NCBI GenBank assembly: GCA_020051695.1
Contig: JAGVQM010000039.1
Coordinates: 1 to 64,000 of the forward strand
DNA from: Candidatus Zixiibacteriota bacterium
GTDB taxonomy: Bacteria; Zixibacteria; MSB-5A5; WJJR01; JAJRUJ01
Direction: 5' to 3'
DNA length: 64,000 nt
Under the pieces are notes generated by a model that saw nothing but the letters and a program-made list of their open reading frames with translations, searched no databases and was not told the origin of the DNA. The stretch's first letter is position 1. The number at the start of each line of letters is the position of its first letter. This document shows, in pieces, positions 1 through 9,840 of this stretch. The position numbers were made by a program, and so were the translations under genes.

Positions 1-434
1 ATGATTATGCCCACCACCCGACCGAGCTGCGGGCGGCGCTGGCCACGGGCAAGGCCTACACCGCCGGGCGGCTGATTGTCGTATTCCAGCCCCATTTATT
101 TTCCCGGACGCGGTTTTTCTATCGGGAATTCGCCGCTGCGCTGCAACTGGCCGACGAGATCATTCTGGCGGAGATCTACCCCTCACGGGAGGAGCCGGTG
201 CCCGGCGTGGACTCAGGATTGATTCTGGATGTATTGAAAAAGGGCGGGGTCATCCATGCCCGGTACGAACCGGAGTTCGCGGCAATTCCCGCCCGTGTCG
301 CCGACGTGGCCCGGCCGGGCGATGTGGTCATGACGGTCGGCGCGGGTTCGGTCTACCGGCTGGCGGTCAGGATACTGGAGGCGATCAACAAGCGGGCATC
401 CGCACCATCGAATAAAAAGGAGATCAACTCGTGA
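1..434 (+). CDS. murC: UDP-N-acetylmuramate--L-alanine ligase, C-terminal part
   Basis: This is the C-terminal domain of MurC, the cytoplasmic ATP-dependent ligase that adds L-alanine to UDP-MurNAc in peptidoglycan precursor synthesis. The gene is cut by the left edge; the frame begins at base 3. The first visible residues, DYAHHPTE, are the Mur-ligase C-domain signature, followed by a VVFQPHLFSRT segment and the GDVVMTVGAGSVY motif typical of MurC ends. The stop overlaps the next gene's GTG start (GTGA), which implies translational coupling with ftsQ. No murB or ddl lies between murC and ftsQ, unlike the enterobacterial order. The identity is secure even though most of the protein is outside the window. 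Confidence 0.93.
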   Translation, partial: DYAHHPTELRAALATGKAYTAGRLIVVFQPHLFSRTRFFYREFAAALQLADEIILAEIYPSREEPVPGVDSGLILDVLKKGGVIHARYEPEFAAIPARVADVARPGDVVMTVGAGSVYRLAVRILEAINKRASAPSNKKEINS

Positions 435-1246
435 GTTGGTGGAGGCGCCTGGTTTGGGTTTGCAAGATCCTGTTGCCGGTCAATTTGTTGCTGGCCGGGG
501 CCGCATTGGCCTGTCTGGAGTATCCGGTGTTTCGCCTGCGGGAAATAGACCTTGCCTTCGCCGACGGACGCGCGGTGTCTCCGGAATTATACCAGCAGAC
601 AATCGAAATCTTGCCGGTAACCGCCGATTCCAACTTATTTGCTATTAATGAACAGGCGCTGGCCCGCTCGATTTTGTTGTGGAACGCTGATCTGTCGCGG
701 GTCGAAGTCCGGCTGGTGCCGCCGCACAAACTGGTTATTCGTCTGCATGCCGCCCAACCGACGCTCTGGTGGTCCGCAGACCGTGTGTTGTGTCTGGCCG
801 GAGACGGCCACCCGCTGAAAGCCGAGGTGCCCGACGACACGGGCTACCCCATCTGTGTGGGACAGGGCTTCGGCAAATTTGAACGCTGGCAGTTGGTGCA
901 GTTTTATGAGCGACTGGTGGCTCATAACCCGTCATGGACCGAGGTCGTCTCGCAGATTCATTACGATCCGTCGGCCGGATGGCTGCTGGTCCTGAACGGC
1001 GGAGCAGAACGGATTCTGCTGGGCCATCATCCCGACGACAATACGTTTGGCCGGGTCTGCCGGTTTCTGGAATCGGTCCCCGAGGAGGAATGGGCTTGCG
1101 GGACGATCGATGCCCGGTTCGGTGGTCGAATTATTGTCACCCCGCCGGACAAAAAAAACAGTGCGGACGACCAGGCAATAAGCGATACTCTTTCAGAAAA
1201 TTTGTCGGTACTCGTTGGGGGGAGGTCAAAGGATGGACCCACGTGA
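431..1246 (+). CDS. ftsQ: Cell division protein FtsQ/DivIB
   Basis: A bitopic divisome protein of 271 aa that would link early and late division proteins. It has a short cytoplasmic tail, one membrane segment at about residues 10-30, then a POTRA-like region beginning near FRLREIDL (the FtsQ start of POTRA) and a beta domain. Sequence conservation in this family is low, so the call leans on topology, length and position between murC and ftsA. The start is a GTG overlapping the murC stop. The end overlaps the ftsA start by 14 bases, so all three genes are probably co-translated. Confidence 0.85.
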   Translation: MSWWRRLVWVCKILLPVNLLLAGAALACLEYPVFRLREIDLAFADGRAVSPELYQQTIEILPVTADSNLFAINEQALARSILLWNADLSRVEVRLVPPHKLVIRLHAAQPTLWWSADRVLCLAGDGHPLKAEVPDDTGYPICVGQGFGKFERWQLVQFYERLVAHNPSWTEVVSQIHYDPSAGWLLVLNGGAERILLGHHPDDNTFGRVCRFLESVPEEEWACGTIDARFGGRIIVTPPDKKNSADDQAISDTLSENLSVLVGGRSKDGPT

Positions 1247-2462
1247 ACAAATAATCGCCGGGCTGGACATCGGCAGTACCAAGGTGGAGGCGATCATTGC
1301 CGAGGTTGTTCCCCCCGGTCCGCCGAAAATCATCGGCGTGGGCCGCTGCCGCTCGGAAGGGCTGCGGCGGGGAATGGTCGTGGACCTGGATAAGACGACG
1401 CAGACAATACGCACGGCGATGTCCGAGGCCGAAATGATGGCCGGGTGTTCGGTGGTGTCGGTGACCACCGCGATTGCCGGTGAACATATCCGCAGCATTA
1501 ATTCGCGCGGGGTGGTGGCGGTCTCGCGCCAGAGCGATGAGATCGGACAGGCAGACATCGAACGGGTAGTCGATGCCGCCCGGGCGCTGCCGATCCCGCA
1601 GGACCGCGAGATTATTCATGTGCTCCCCATGGAGTACCTGATTGACGATCAATCAGGGATCAAGCGGCCGGAGGGGATGTACGGCTCGCGGCTGGAAGCC
1701 GAAGTGCTGATTGTCACCGGCGCGATGACTGCCGTGCGCAACATCCATAAATCGATTCAGAACGCCGGGTACGAAGTCGCCGATCTGATCCTGGAATCGC
1801 TGGCCTGCGGCCGGGCCTTGCTGAATCCCTCGGAACGGGAGATGGGCGTCGCCATTATCAATCTCGGCGGCGGTATCACCGATGTTGCCATTTTCTATGA
1901 CGAATCAATCCGCTACAACGTCACGCTGGCCGTGGGCGGCAAGAACATTACCAGCGACATCGCGATCGGCCTGCGCACGCCGATCGAGTCGGCGGAAAAC
2001 ATCAAGACGGTACACGGTTCCATGCTGGCCACACTGGCCGAGACCAACGGGCCGATCAGTGTCCCGGGCGTCGGGGACCGGCCGCCGCGGGAAGTCTCCC
2101 CGACACTGCTGGCCTCGATCATCGAACCGCGGGCCGAGGAAATTTTCGAGTTGACCCTGCGCGAAATCAAGAAAACGCCCTATTACGAATTGTTGACTTC
2201 CGGGATCATCCTGACCGGGGGCGGGGCGTTACTGCCGGGCATGGTCGAGCTCGCTGAGCGAATTTTCGATCTGCCGGTGCGCATCGGGCGGCCGACTGGG
2301 GTGGAAGGCATGAAGGACCTGGCGGCCTCGCCGGCGCATACCACGGCGGTGGGCTTGTTGTTGCACGGCGCCGACCATGTCGAGACCGTGCAAAACCGCG
2401 ATACGGGCATGTTGAAGCGTTGGGCGCGCAAAATGGAGCATATTCTAAACGAATTTATATAA
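1233..2462 (+). CDS. ftsA: Cell division protein FtsA
   Basis: An actin-like ATPase that tethers FtsZ filaments to the inner membrane; 409 aa, usual length. The N-terminal phosphate-1 motif [13 protein letters not shown], the 1C (SHS2) region, the phosphate-2 stretch [13 protein letters not shown] and the adenosine motif [11 protein letters not shown] are all visible. The C-terminus ends in a short basic/hydrophobic segment ([13 protein letters not shown]), consistent with the membrane-targeting helix. The ATG at 1233 is chosen because a GGAGG lies 8 bases upstream; an in-frame start at 1215 has no such site. Confidence 0.96.
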   Translation: MDPREQIIAGLDIGSTKVEAIIAEVVPPGPPKIIGVGRCRSEGLRRGMVVDLDKTTQTIRTAMSEAEMMAGCSVVSVTTAIAGEHIRSINSRGVVAVSRQSDEIGQADIERVVDAARALPIPQDREIIHVLPMEYLIDDQSGIKRPEGMYGSRLEAEVLIVTGAMTAVRNIHKSIQNAGYEVADLILESLACGRALLNPSEREMGVAIINLGGGITDVAIFYDESIRYNVTLAVGGKNITSDIAIGLRTPIESAENIKTVHGSMLATLAETNGPISVPGVGDRPPREVSPTLLASIIEPRAEEIFELTLREIKKTPYYELLTSGIILTGGGALLPGMVELAERIFDLPVRIGRPTGVEGMKDLAASPAHTTAVGLLLHGADHVETVQNRDTGMLKRWARKMEHILNEFI

Positions 2463-2482
2463 ATCCAGGGAGGGCAGGAAAT

Positions 2483-3703
<1,221 letters not shown>

Positions 3704-3714
3704 GTGCGGAAAAC

Positions 3715-3795
3715 TACGCACAGACAAATAGGCCGGCAAAGCAGCCCGGTTTCGCGGGGGGAACCAGCAGGGGCGAGACTGCGGCCTTGCCGACA
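3715..3795 (+). other. Possible structured RNA segment between ftsZ and its terminator
   Basis: The GC-rich stretch right after the ftsZ stop can fold on itself: AGGCCG near 3730 pairs with CGGCCT near 3783, GCCGGCAA pairs with TTGCCGAC at seven of eight positions, and a small hairpin CCCGG/CGGGG lies inside. It ends just before the terminator. I considered the c-di-GMP-I riboswitch because of the GCAAAGC and TTGCCGA pieces, but the GNRA loop and the rest of the consensus are not there. It may simply be the 3' UTR of ftsZ. Confidence 0.25.
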
Positions 3796-3801
3796 AAAGG
3801 G

Positions 3802-3829
3802 GGGCGGGAAATGGTCCCGCCCTTTTTTT
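3802..3829 (+). terminator. Rho-independent terminator after ftsZ
   Basis: A perfect 8-bp stem (GGGCGGGA/TCCCGCCC) with a 5-base loop is followed directly by seven T residues. It sits about 100 bases after the ftsZ stop and 220 bases before the next gene, so it ends the murC-ftsZ transcript. Confidence 0.9.
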
Positions 3830-4050
3830 GGAAAAAATGGTTGCATTATATGTACCCGAATTCGAGATTGAGCATACCCCGGTTTGGTGTCGGAGCCGTC
3901 AATGACAATATCTGGTGCGTCCGACCGATGTATATGGGGGCGAGAGTTCAGCGGCGTCAGCGACCACCCTATATGAGCGCCACTGAATAGATTTTTGTAT
4001 AATGGGAAATGTACATGAAATCATATCAAATTCACGGAGGGACTCGAAAA

Positions 4051-4650
4051 ATGAAGAAGAATTTCCTTCTCTTCCTGCTGGCGGCGGCGCTGATTGTCGG
4101 CTGCAGCAGCTCACGGCAGGTGACGCGGATGGAACCGGATACGCAGACCGATCTGTCCGGGCGGTGGAACGACACCGACGCGCGGCTGGTGGCGCAGGAG
4201 ATGATCTCCGACTGCCTGTCGCGGGTATGGCTGACTGATTTTGCCGCTGCGCAGGGCCGCAAACCGGTGGTGACCGTGGGGCGGATCCGCAACGTGACCG
4301 ACGAACATATCAACACCGAGACCTTCACCAAGGATTTTGAGCGGGAATTGCTCAACGCCGGGCAGGTGAAATTCGTCGGGACGATGGATGAACGACAGGA
4401 TGTCCGCGAGGAACGGGCCGACCAGAGCGAATATGCCTCGGCCGAAACCATCAAACAACTGCGGAACGAAACCGGCGCGGATTTTGTCCTGCTGGGCGCG
4501 GTGAAAACGATTACCGACGAGGCCGAAGGCCAGCGCGTGGTGTTCTACCAGACCGACCTGGAATTGATTAACGTCGAATCCAATGAAAAAGTCTGGATCG
4601 GGACCAAGAAGATCAAAAAAGGTATATCGCAGGGCCAGTTTAAACCCTAA
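4051..4650 (+). CDS. LpoB-like penicillin-binding-protein activator lipoprotein
   Basis: A 199-aa lipoprotein resembling LpoB/YcfM, the outer-membrane lipoprotein that reaches through the periplasm to activate PBP1b. It has a signal peptide with a lipobox ending at Cys18 (LIVGC), a mid-protein VTVGRIRNVTDEHINT strand typical of the family, a GADFVLLGAV motif, and YQTDLELINVESNEKVWIG near the end. The ATG at 4051 has CACGGAGG 10 bases upstream; an in-frame start at 4009 would bury the signal peptide. Its stop abuts the next lipoprotein's ATG. PBP activation is inferred from the family only. Confidence 0.85.
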   Translation: MKKNFLLFLLAAALIVGCSSSRQVTRMEPDTQTDLSGRWNDTDARLVAQEMISDCLSRVWLTDFAAAQGRKPVVTVGRIRNVTDEHINTETFTKDFERELLNAGQVKFVGTMDERQDVREERADQSEYASAETIKQLRNETGADFVLLGAVKTITDEAEGQRVVFYQTDLELINVESNEKVWIGTKKIKKGISQGQFKP

Positions 4651-6060
4651 ATGAGACCGGTGTGCCGATATCCGGTTGGGGTGGTGGCGGCCGTACTGTT
4701 GTGCGGGGTTGTGCTGTCGTGCGGCTGCTCGTCGGTCGCCACCCGGCGGGGGTTTTATGACCCGATCGTGGCCGACGTGCGCGCAGAGGACTACCCCGCC
4801 GCAGTGACCAAAATCGAAAAGGCGCGCGAAGACAACAAGTTTACCAATAAAGAACGCTTTTTGTATTTCCTCGATGCCGGGCTGGCGCTCCATTACGCCG
4901 GCAATTACCAATTGAGCAACGAAAAACTGCATGCGGCCGAGCAAGCCGCCGAGGAACTGTTCACCAAAAGCGTGTCCCGGGCTGCCGTTTCAATTCTGCT
5001 CAACGATAATGCCCTGGAGTACTCCGGCGAAGACTATGAAATCCTGTACGCCAATTTGATCAAGGCGCTCAACTATCTCGCCCTGGGTGAATTCGACGAC
5101 GCCTTTGTCGAAATCCGCCGGGCCAACAACAAGTTGGCATTGCTGGAAGACAAATACGCCGAAGCGGCGCGAGAGTACCAGCGGGGGGCCGAGATCGACA
5201 CCGCGAAGACCGGTATTATCTACGAGCCCAAACATGTCCGGTTCTACAACGATGCGTTTGCCCGATATTTGAGTATGCACCTGTACGCGGCCGACGGCAA
5301 ACCCGACGATGCGCGGATCGATTACGATTTCCTGACCGAGGCCTTCGAGGCCCAGCCGTTCGTGTACAATTTCGCACAACCGGAGGCGTCCTATCATGCC
5401 GGGGATAAGGCCATCCTCTCAGTGGTGGCCTTAGGCGGCCTGGGGCCGCGCAAGGAAGCATTTACACTCCGCCTCCGCACGGATAAGGACATCGGACTCG
5501 TGCAGGTTTTGTATACCGATTCCGACGGCCGGGAGGCGGAATATGGGCACCTGCCGCTGCCGGTGAAAGCCGATTATTATTTCAAATTTGCAATCCCGCG
5601 AGTCGAGTCCCGCCCCTCGGACATTGGCCGTATCTGCTTATTGGCCAATGGGATCGAAGTGGGCGAATTGCGGCTTCTGGAAGACGTTGCGGCGGTGGCC
5701 GAGGAAACTTTCGCGGCGAAAAAATCGCTGATTTATTTGCGGTCAGTTGCTCGTGCGGTGGCCAAAGGGCTGGTGGCCCATAACATGAAAAATAAGGCCG
5801 ATACCGGCGGACTCGAAGGTTGGCTTAAGAAAGCAGCCATCGATGTCGCCACGGATGTCTCGGAGAATGCCGATCTGCGCTCGGCGCAGTTGCTGCCGGG
5901 GAAAATTTACGTCGGCGACTTTGCCCTCCAACCGGGAGTGTATGACCTTGCCGTGGAATTTTATACTCCGGACGGGCTGTTGCTTTCCCGGGACCTCTTC
6001 ACCGGCTACAATGTGACTTCGTCCGGCCTGAATTTCATCGAGGCCATCTCCCCGCGGTAG
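4651..6060 (+). CDS. COG3014-like lipoprotein
   Basis: A 469-aa lipoprotein with a signal peptide and lipobox ending at Cys24 (VLSC). Residues about 35-210 are helical and TPR-like (YPAAVTKIEKARED, ALNYLALGEFDDAFVEIRRANN), followed by a beta-rich C-terminal half. It resembles the uncharacterised COG3014 family, which in gammaproteobacteria is encoded beside LpoB-like lipoproteins. Here the two genes are separated by zero bases (TAAATG), pointing to joint function, possibly in peptidoglycan synthesis or envelope assembly. No catalytic motif is seen. Confidence 0.75.
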   Translation: MRPVCRYPVGVVAAVLLCGVVLSCGCSSVATRRGFYDPIVADVRAEDYPAAVTKIEKAREDNKFTNKERFLYFLDAGLALHYAGNYQLSNEKLHAAEQAAEELFTKSVSRAAVSILLNDNALEYSGEDYEILYANLIKALNYLALGEFDDAFVEIRRANNKLALLEDKYAEAAREYQRGAEIDTAKTGIIYEPKHVRFYNDAFARYLSMHLYAADGKPDDARIDYDFLTEAFEAQPFVYNFAQPEASYHAGDKAILSVVALGGLGPRKEAFTLRLRTDKDIGLVQVLYTDSDGREAEYGHLPLPVKADYYFKFAIPRVESRPSDIGRICLLANGIEVGELRLLEDVAAVAEETFAAKKSLIYLRSVARAVAKGLVAHNMKNKADTGGLEGWLKKAAIDVATDVSENADLRSAQLLPGKIYVGDFALQPGVYDLAVEFYTPDGLLLSRDLFTGYNVTSSGLNFIEAISPR

Positions 6061-6106
6061 TCGGTCTCAGTGTCTTCCGGCCACTCCTGTGGCACAGACA
6101 ACAAAA

Positions 6107-6132
6107 CGCCTGCATCCGGGCGGATGCAGGCG
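6107..6132 (-). terminator. Terminator of the DASS/CBS operon
   Basis: A perfect 11-bp stem (CGCCTGCATCC/GGATGCAGGCG) with a 4-base loop. Read on the minus strand it is followed by TTTTGTTGT. It lies about 30 bases beyond the CBS gene stop. Confidence 0.85.
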
Positions 6133-6159
6133 GCAGGTTCCCTGTTTTTCGCTTCGCTC

Positions 6160-6723
6160 TCAGGAACACTGATTTTCGTCATCGAGACGTTTCATAAATT
6201 CAGCGACTTCATTGCAGATATCGGACAGCCGCAGGATGCCGACAATCTCCTCGCCGCGGGTGACCAGCACCGAGAGGGTTTCCCAGGTCACAATTTTGTA
6301 AATTGCCTCGCCCAGCGACGCGTTTTCGTCGATATGTTCGGCGACTGGATGCATGACATCCTTGACCTTGATATGCCGGGCATGGGCACACAACGCGCTC
6401 AGGTCTTCCTGAAAAAACCGGTAATGCTGGGTGACCGACGCGATGAACTGTTCGCTGACACCCGCGCTGGAAAGCTTACTCATATCGGTCAGGATATTAT
6501 GCTGCGGCTCCAGGGCTTTCAGGAAAGCCAGCTGGCCCAGTTTCCCGACGACTTTCTTGTTCTTGTCGACAACCAGCACCGCGCGGTGCGGCGGGCGGTT
6601 GCGGTTGCGCTTCCGGTGGGCTTCGTCGAAGATCATAATGGCATTGATCAGCGTACTGTCCTCATCGACGATGCCGTATTCCTGCAGCGGGACCATAATA
6701 TCCTTAACGCGCTTGGTATCCAT
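6160..6723 (-). CDS. CBS-domain pair protein
   Basis: A 187-aa soluble protein with two CBS modules: the first about residues 5-75 (VKDIMVP ... AVLVVDKNKKVVG), the second about 120-185 (IKVKDVMHPVAEHIDENASLGEAIYKI ... LSVLVTRGEEIVGILRLSDI). Paired CBS domains bind adenine nucleotides and act as regulatory switches. The gene starts 21 bases after the transporter gene on the same strand, with AAAGGAAAC before the ATG, and ends at a strong terminator. I infer that it gates or senses for the transporter; the ligand cannot be read from sequence. Confidence 0.85.
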   Translation of the reverse strand: MDTKRVKDIMVPLQEYGIVDEDSTLINAIMIFDEAHRKRNRNRPPHRAVLVVDKNKKVVGKLGQLAFLKALEPQHNILTDMSKLSSAGVSEQFIASVTQHYRFFQEDLSALCAHARHIKVKDVMHPVAEHIDENASLGEAIYKIVTWETLSVLVTRGEEIVGILRLSDICNEVAEFMKRLDDENQCS

Positions 6724-6744
6724 GAGTGTTTCCTTTGAAAATGT

Positions 6745-8355
6745 TTATATCCCGCTTTCCATGGCTTGCTTCGCTGTTTCCAGAATCCCCGGTGGGAACC
6801 CGACAAAGTTGAATACCAGCAGGAACCCGATGATCCACACGATAGCCAACGAAAGCAACCACAGCACAAAACCGTATTTCAGGAAATCTACGGGCTGGAT
6901 GGCCCGCTCTCCGGTATCCGGAAAGACGCCCAGGCCGTAGACGATGGCATTATTGGGTGTGCCGACGATGAGAAAATGGGCGAACGACGTGGCGAAAGCG
7001 ACGGCCAGACCGCAGGCCCAGGGTTCAGCGAGATGGCCGCTCATGATGCCCATCGGAATGATGATGGGTCCCAGCAACGCGGTCACGCCGGCATCGGACA
7101 TGAAGTTGGTCATTAATCCCGAAAGCGACGACACGCCGACCCACAGGCCGAAGCCCTGCGTAACATTGAACGAGGCCAGCACCGCCATCATGCTCTCGGC
7201 CAGCCACTGAGCCGCGCCGCTTTCTTTAAGCAGCTCACCCAGAGTCAGGGCGCCGCAGTACATGAACCAGGCGTCCCAGGAAATCCCATTAAGGATCTTT
7301 TTCCAGTCGGTAACCCGGAATATGACAGGGACCAATAAGGCCAGCAAAGCCGGTCCGCCCAGCCCCAGATCGTGGCCGCCGAAAATCCAGAGCAACAGGA
7401 TAACCAGCATCATGCCCAACGTCACATATTCGCGGTATTTCATCCGGCCCATTCTGGCGGTTTCGTCCTTGATCGTCTTCAGGCCGGGGGTCAGGTCTTT
7501 ATACTTGATCTTTTTGGAAAAAATTATCAGCATATACAAGGCGACGACCGTGCCCAGGACAGGGACCATCGGCAGGCCATACTTCATCCAGGTGAAAAAA
7601 TCCATGGGGACGTTATAGCTGTCCCAAAAACCCATCATGATGACGTTCCGTCCCCCGGCGGCCGGGGAACCGACTCCCCCCACATTCAGCGCGTAGCACA
7701 GACTGAACAACAGCAATTTGGCCAGGGCGTGGTCGTGTTTAATCTGTCCGCCGGATCGATTGGCCATAACGGTCCCGATATACACGGCCATCATTACCGG
7801 CGTCATAAACGCACACATGGCGTGGGCCGAGATAAATGAACCGATAACCGACATGCTGACGCACAGGACAAAAATCGGAACCAAAAAGCCCCGTGTCCAC
7901 CCCAGGATCCAACTGGCCAATCGCTTGTGGAAGCCGACGTCGACAACGACAACCCCCATGGCCAGTACCCCCAGCAAGAACAGGGGGGCGTCACCGGCAA
8001 AGGTCTTGCCAATCATCCCGCGCGGCAGCAGGCCCAGAAAATAGGCCAGAATCGGCATGAGCACTCCGGTCAGGCCGATCGGGATCGCCTCCGTGGCGAA
8101 AAAAACGATGGCCATGGGGATGATACCCAGCACCAGCATGGTTTTGTCGGCCGCGCCCCGGGCGTCGTGGGCAATATGCCACTCGATCATTTTGGCGGCA
8201 AAACCATTATTACTGATCGTGTCAATCAGACTTTGGGGTGTGGGTAGAATGAACCCGACGATCAGGAATAGCCCTAGTCCGACACACAACCACAGCACTT
8301 TGTTGGCCAGCAAACCTCCACTGCCGGTCGAGTCGTGGCCGAGATCATGGCTCAT
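6745..8355 (-). CDS. DASS/SLC13-type anion transporter with unusual motifs
   Basis: A 536-aa inner-membrane protein with roughly a dozen hydrophobic segments and the divalent anion:Na+ symporter architecture. The two SNT signatures that bind Na+ and carboxylate in characterised members are not canonical: the first reads S-A-H (FISAHAMCAFMTPV) and the second S-D-A (NFMSDAGVTALLGP). The GTPNNAI motif near the end is kept. The ATG at 8355 is preferred (GAGGGAAAG upstream); the frame extends to 8556, but the extra 67 residues are not membrane-like. Co-transcribed with the CBS protein. The substrate is unknown and may not be a dicarboxylate. Confidence 0.82.
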   Translation of the reverse strand: MSHDLGHDSTGSGGLLANKVLWLCVGLGLFLIVGFILPTPQSLIDTISNNGFAAKMIEWHIAHDARGAADKTMLVLGIIPMAIVFFATEAIPIGLTGVLMPILAYFLGLLPRGMIGKTFAGDAPLFLLGVLAMGVVVVDVGFHKRLASWILGWTRGFLVPIFVLCVSMSVIGSFISAHAMCAFMTPVMMAVYIGTVMANRSGGQIKHDHALAKLLLFSLCYALNVGGVGSPAAGGRNVIMMGFWDSYNVPMDFFTWMKYGLPMVPVLGTVVALYMLIIFSKKIKYKDLTPGLKTIKDETARMGRMKYREYVTLGMMLVILLLWIFGGHDLGLGGPALLALLVPVIFRVTDWKKILNGISWDAWFMYCGALTLGELLKESGAAQWLAESMMAVLASFNVTQGFGLWVGVSSLSGLMTNFMSDAGVTALLGPIIIPMGIMSGHLAEPWACGLAVAFATSFAHFLIVGTPNNAIVYGLGVFPDTGERAIQPVDFLKYGFVLWLLSLAIVWIIGFLLVFNFVGFPPGILETAKQAMESGI

Positions 8356-9085
8356 ACGCTTTCCCTCATTGGGGAATATTGAATACAGATTCCGGGCCTC
8401 ATGGTCAATATAATAGGTTTCGGCCGTGCCGGTTTTGACAGCTGTTGGGGTCAGGTTGGTGCCTGTGTGCCGGGGCGGGGTTCGTGAACCTCTTGTCGAG
8501 GGCCGGGTTGCCGGGCATTTGCCACTTATGATCCGGAGCCGGGGACTTTTTCTCAACCCGGGAGTACTGTGGTTTTCCGGTCGAAGGGCGCTTTGATTAG
8601 TCGTCAGACCCCGAGGCAGGCGGATGCGCGACGGCTATCTCTGAGCCGGCCGGAGCGTTTCCCCGGTCGGGTCACCCGGGATACGTCGGTCGTTGTCGCC
8701 GTTGATTCCAATCCCCGACCGCCGGGACGGGGTGTGCCCGTCAGACTTCTTTATATTTCCTTCATTACCTGACAAATGCTGTCGCATAATATGAACTTTG
8801 CCACTTGCGTTCAAGAAAATATAAAAAAACAGGTTGCATCATCATCAATGTTTTGATAAATTATGAGCGGTGCCGGGAATACTGTCGTATGCTCGAATGA
8901 CGAGTCCAATTTCATACTGGACATAATTCGGCGCCGGGTCTATGAGTGTATAGAAGCACACGGCGGGGCGCGCTATATTAAGGGGGATGACCAATTTCCC
9001 GGACTTGCAGCCGTGTGCTTGTATTATGAGGGGAACCCGTGGCAGTCGGCCCTAAATATCGGCAAATATGCCGGGGAGCGCACGT
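8356..9085. other. 730-base gene-poor divergent region with inverted repeats
   Basis: No convincing gene lies between the minus-strand transporter and the plus-strand regulator. A 67-codon frame at 8569-8772 and a 96-codon frame at 8863-9153 lack clear ribosome sites and family features. The part from about 8570 to 8745 is GC-rich and can fold: GGTCGGG (8665-8671) pairs with CCCGACC (8714-8720), and GACGGG/CCCGTC forms a hairpin at 8726-8742 followed by a weakly T-rich stretch. The rest is AT-richer and probably holds the two divergent promoters. Confidence 0.4.
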
Positions 9086-9733
9086 ATGGCGGTAAGGATT
9101 ATGCTGGTGGATGTTCAGGAATCCGTTCGTTCAGACCTGCGCAAGTGCATTGAAGGTGAGCCGGATTTGGCGGTGGTGGGTGAGGCCGCTGATGGCCTGA
9201 CCGCCATTGAATTGGTGAAAAAACTGCGGCCGGATGTGGTAATCATGGATGTCGTCATCCCCAAACTCGATGGTATTGAAACGACCCGCCGCATATTGAA
9301 AGTCTGCTCCAGTACCAAAATACTGGCCTTTTCGGTTCATGCCGACCGGCCGTTTATTAATGCCATGTTTCGGGCGGGGGCGGTTGGGTACCACGTGAAG
9401 GGGCGTGATGTATCGCAGCTTCTGGAAGCCATCCGCGACGTGATGAACGATCGCAAGTATGTTTCGCCGCAGATCTCCCGGATGTTGCTTCATTCGCTGA
9501 TTGATCAGTTAAGCGGGGAAGACCGCCCGGGACGGCACGCCCTGACTACCCCGGAGTTGGCCATCATGCGGTTGCTGGCCAACGGGCTTTCCCGGGAAGA
9601 AATTGCGGCCCGGCTGGAAATCGAGCTTAAAACAGTTGAGGCACGCTGCGCCAGCATTATGCGCAAGCTGCAGATTAGGGATACGGCGGAACTGGTCCTT
9701 TCAGCTCTGCCTGAAAAAAATGGTTCACTCTAA
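9086..9733 (+). CDS. Orphan NarL/FixJ-type response regulator, incomplete acidic pair
   Basis: A 215-aa regulator with a receiver domain (about 1-120) and a LuxR-type helix-turn-helix (about 150-210; LTTPELAIMRLLANGLSREEIAARL, KTVEARCASIMRKLQI). The phospho-acceptor Asp55, switch Ser83 and Lys105 are present, but the Mg-binding pair is D9-V10 where its paralogue at 28228 has D9-D10. Phosphorylation may therefore be weak or absent. GGGGAG ahead of ATG 9086 fixes the start; ATG 9068 is the alternative. No kinase gene adjoins it. Confidence 0.88.
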   Translation: MAVRIMLVDVQESVRSDLRKCIEGEPDLAVVGEAADGLTAIELVKKLRPDVVIMDVVIPKLDGIETTRRILKVCSSTKILAFSVHADRPFINAMFRAGAVGYHVKGRDVSQLLEAIRDVMNDRKYVSPQISRMLLHSLIDQLSGEDRPGRHALTTPELAIMRLLANGLSREEIAARLEIELKTVEARCASIMRKLQIRDTAELVLSALPEKNGSL

Positions 9734-9840
9734 CTGCCCGCCGCATGCGGCTCTGCAATGCCTTTCCCGAGTATTTTTGCCTGCAACATGTTCAACCGAT
9801 GTGCGTATCATCGTGTGGTAATGATTGAGGATGACAGGCC

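Noticed and set aside
3715-3795. Possible c-di-GMP-I riboswitch
   Set aside because: Only short matches (GCAAAGC, TTGCCGA); the GNRA tetraloop and receptor core of the family are missing.
8569-8772. 67-codon open frame in the gene-poor region
   Set aside because: Composition is Arg/Pro-rich as expected for a random GC-rich frame, and it coincides with inverted repeats that explain the sequence better.
8863-9153. 96-codon open frame ahead of the orphan regulator
   Set aside because: No ribosome site, no recognisable family, and it overlaps the well-supported regulator start by 68 bases.
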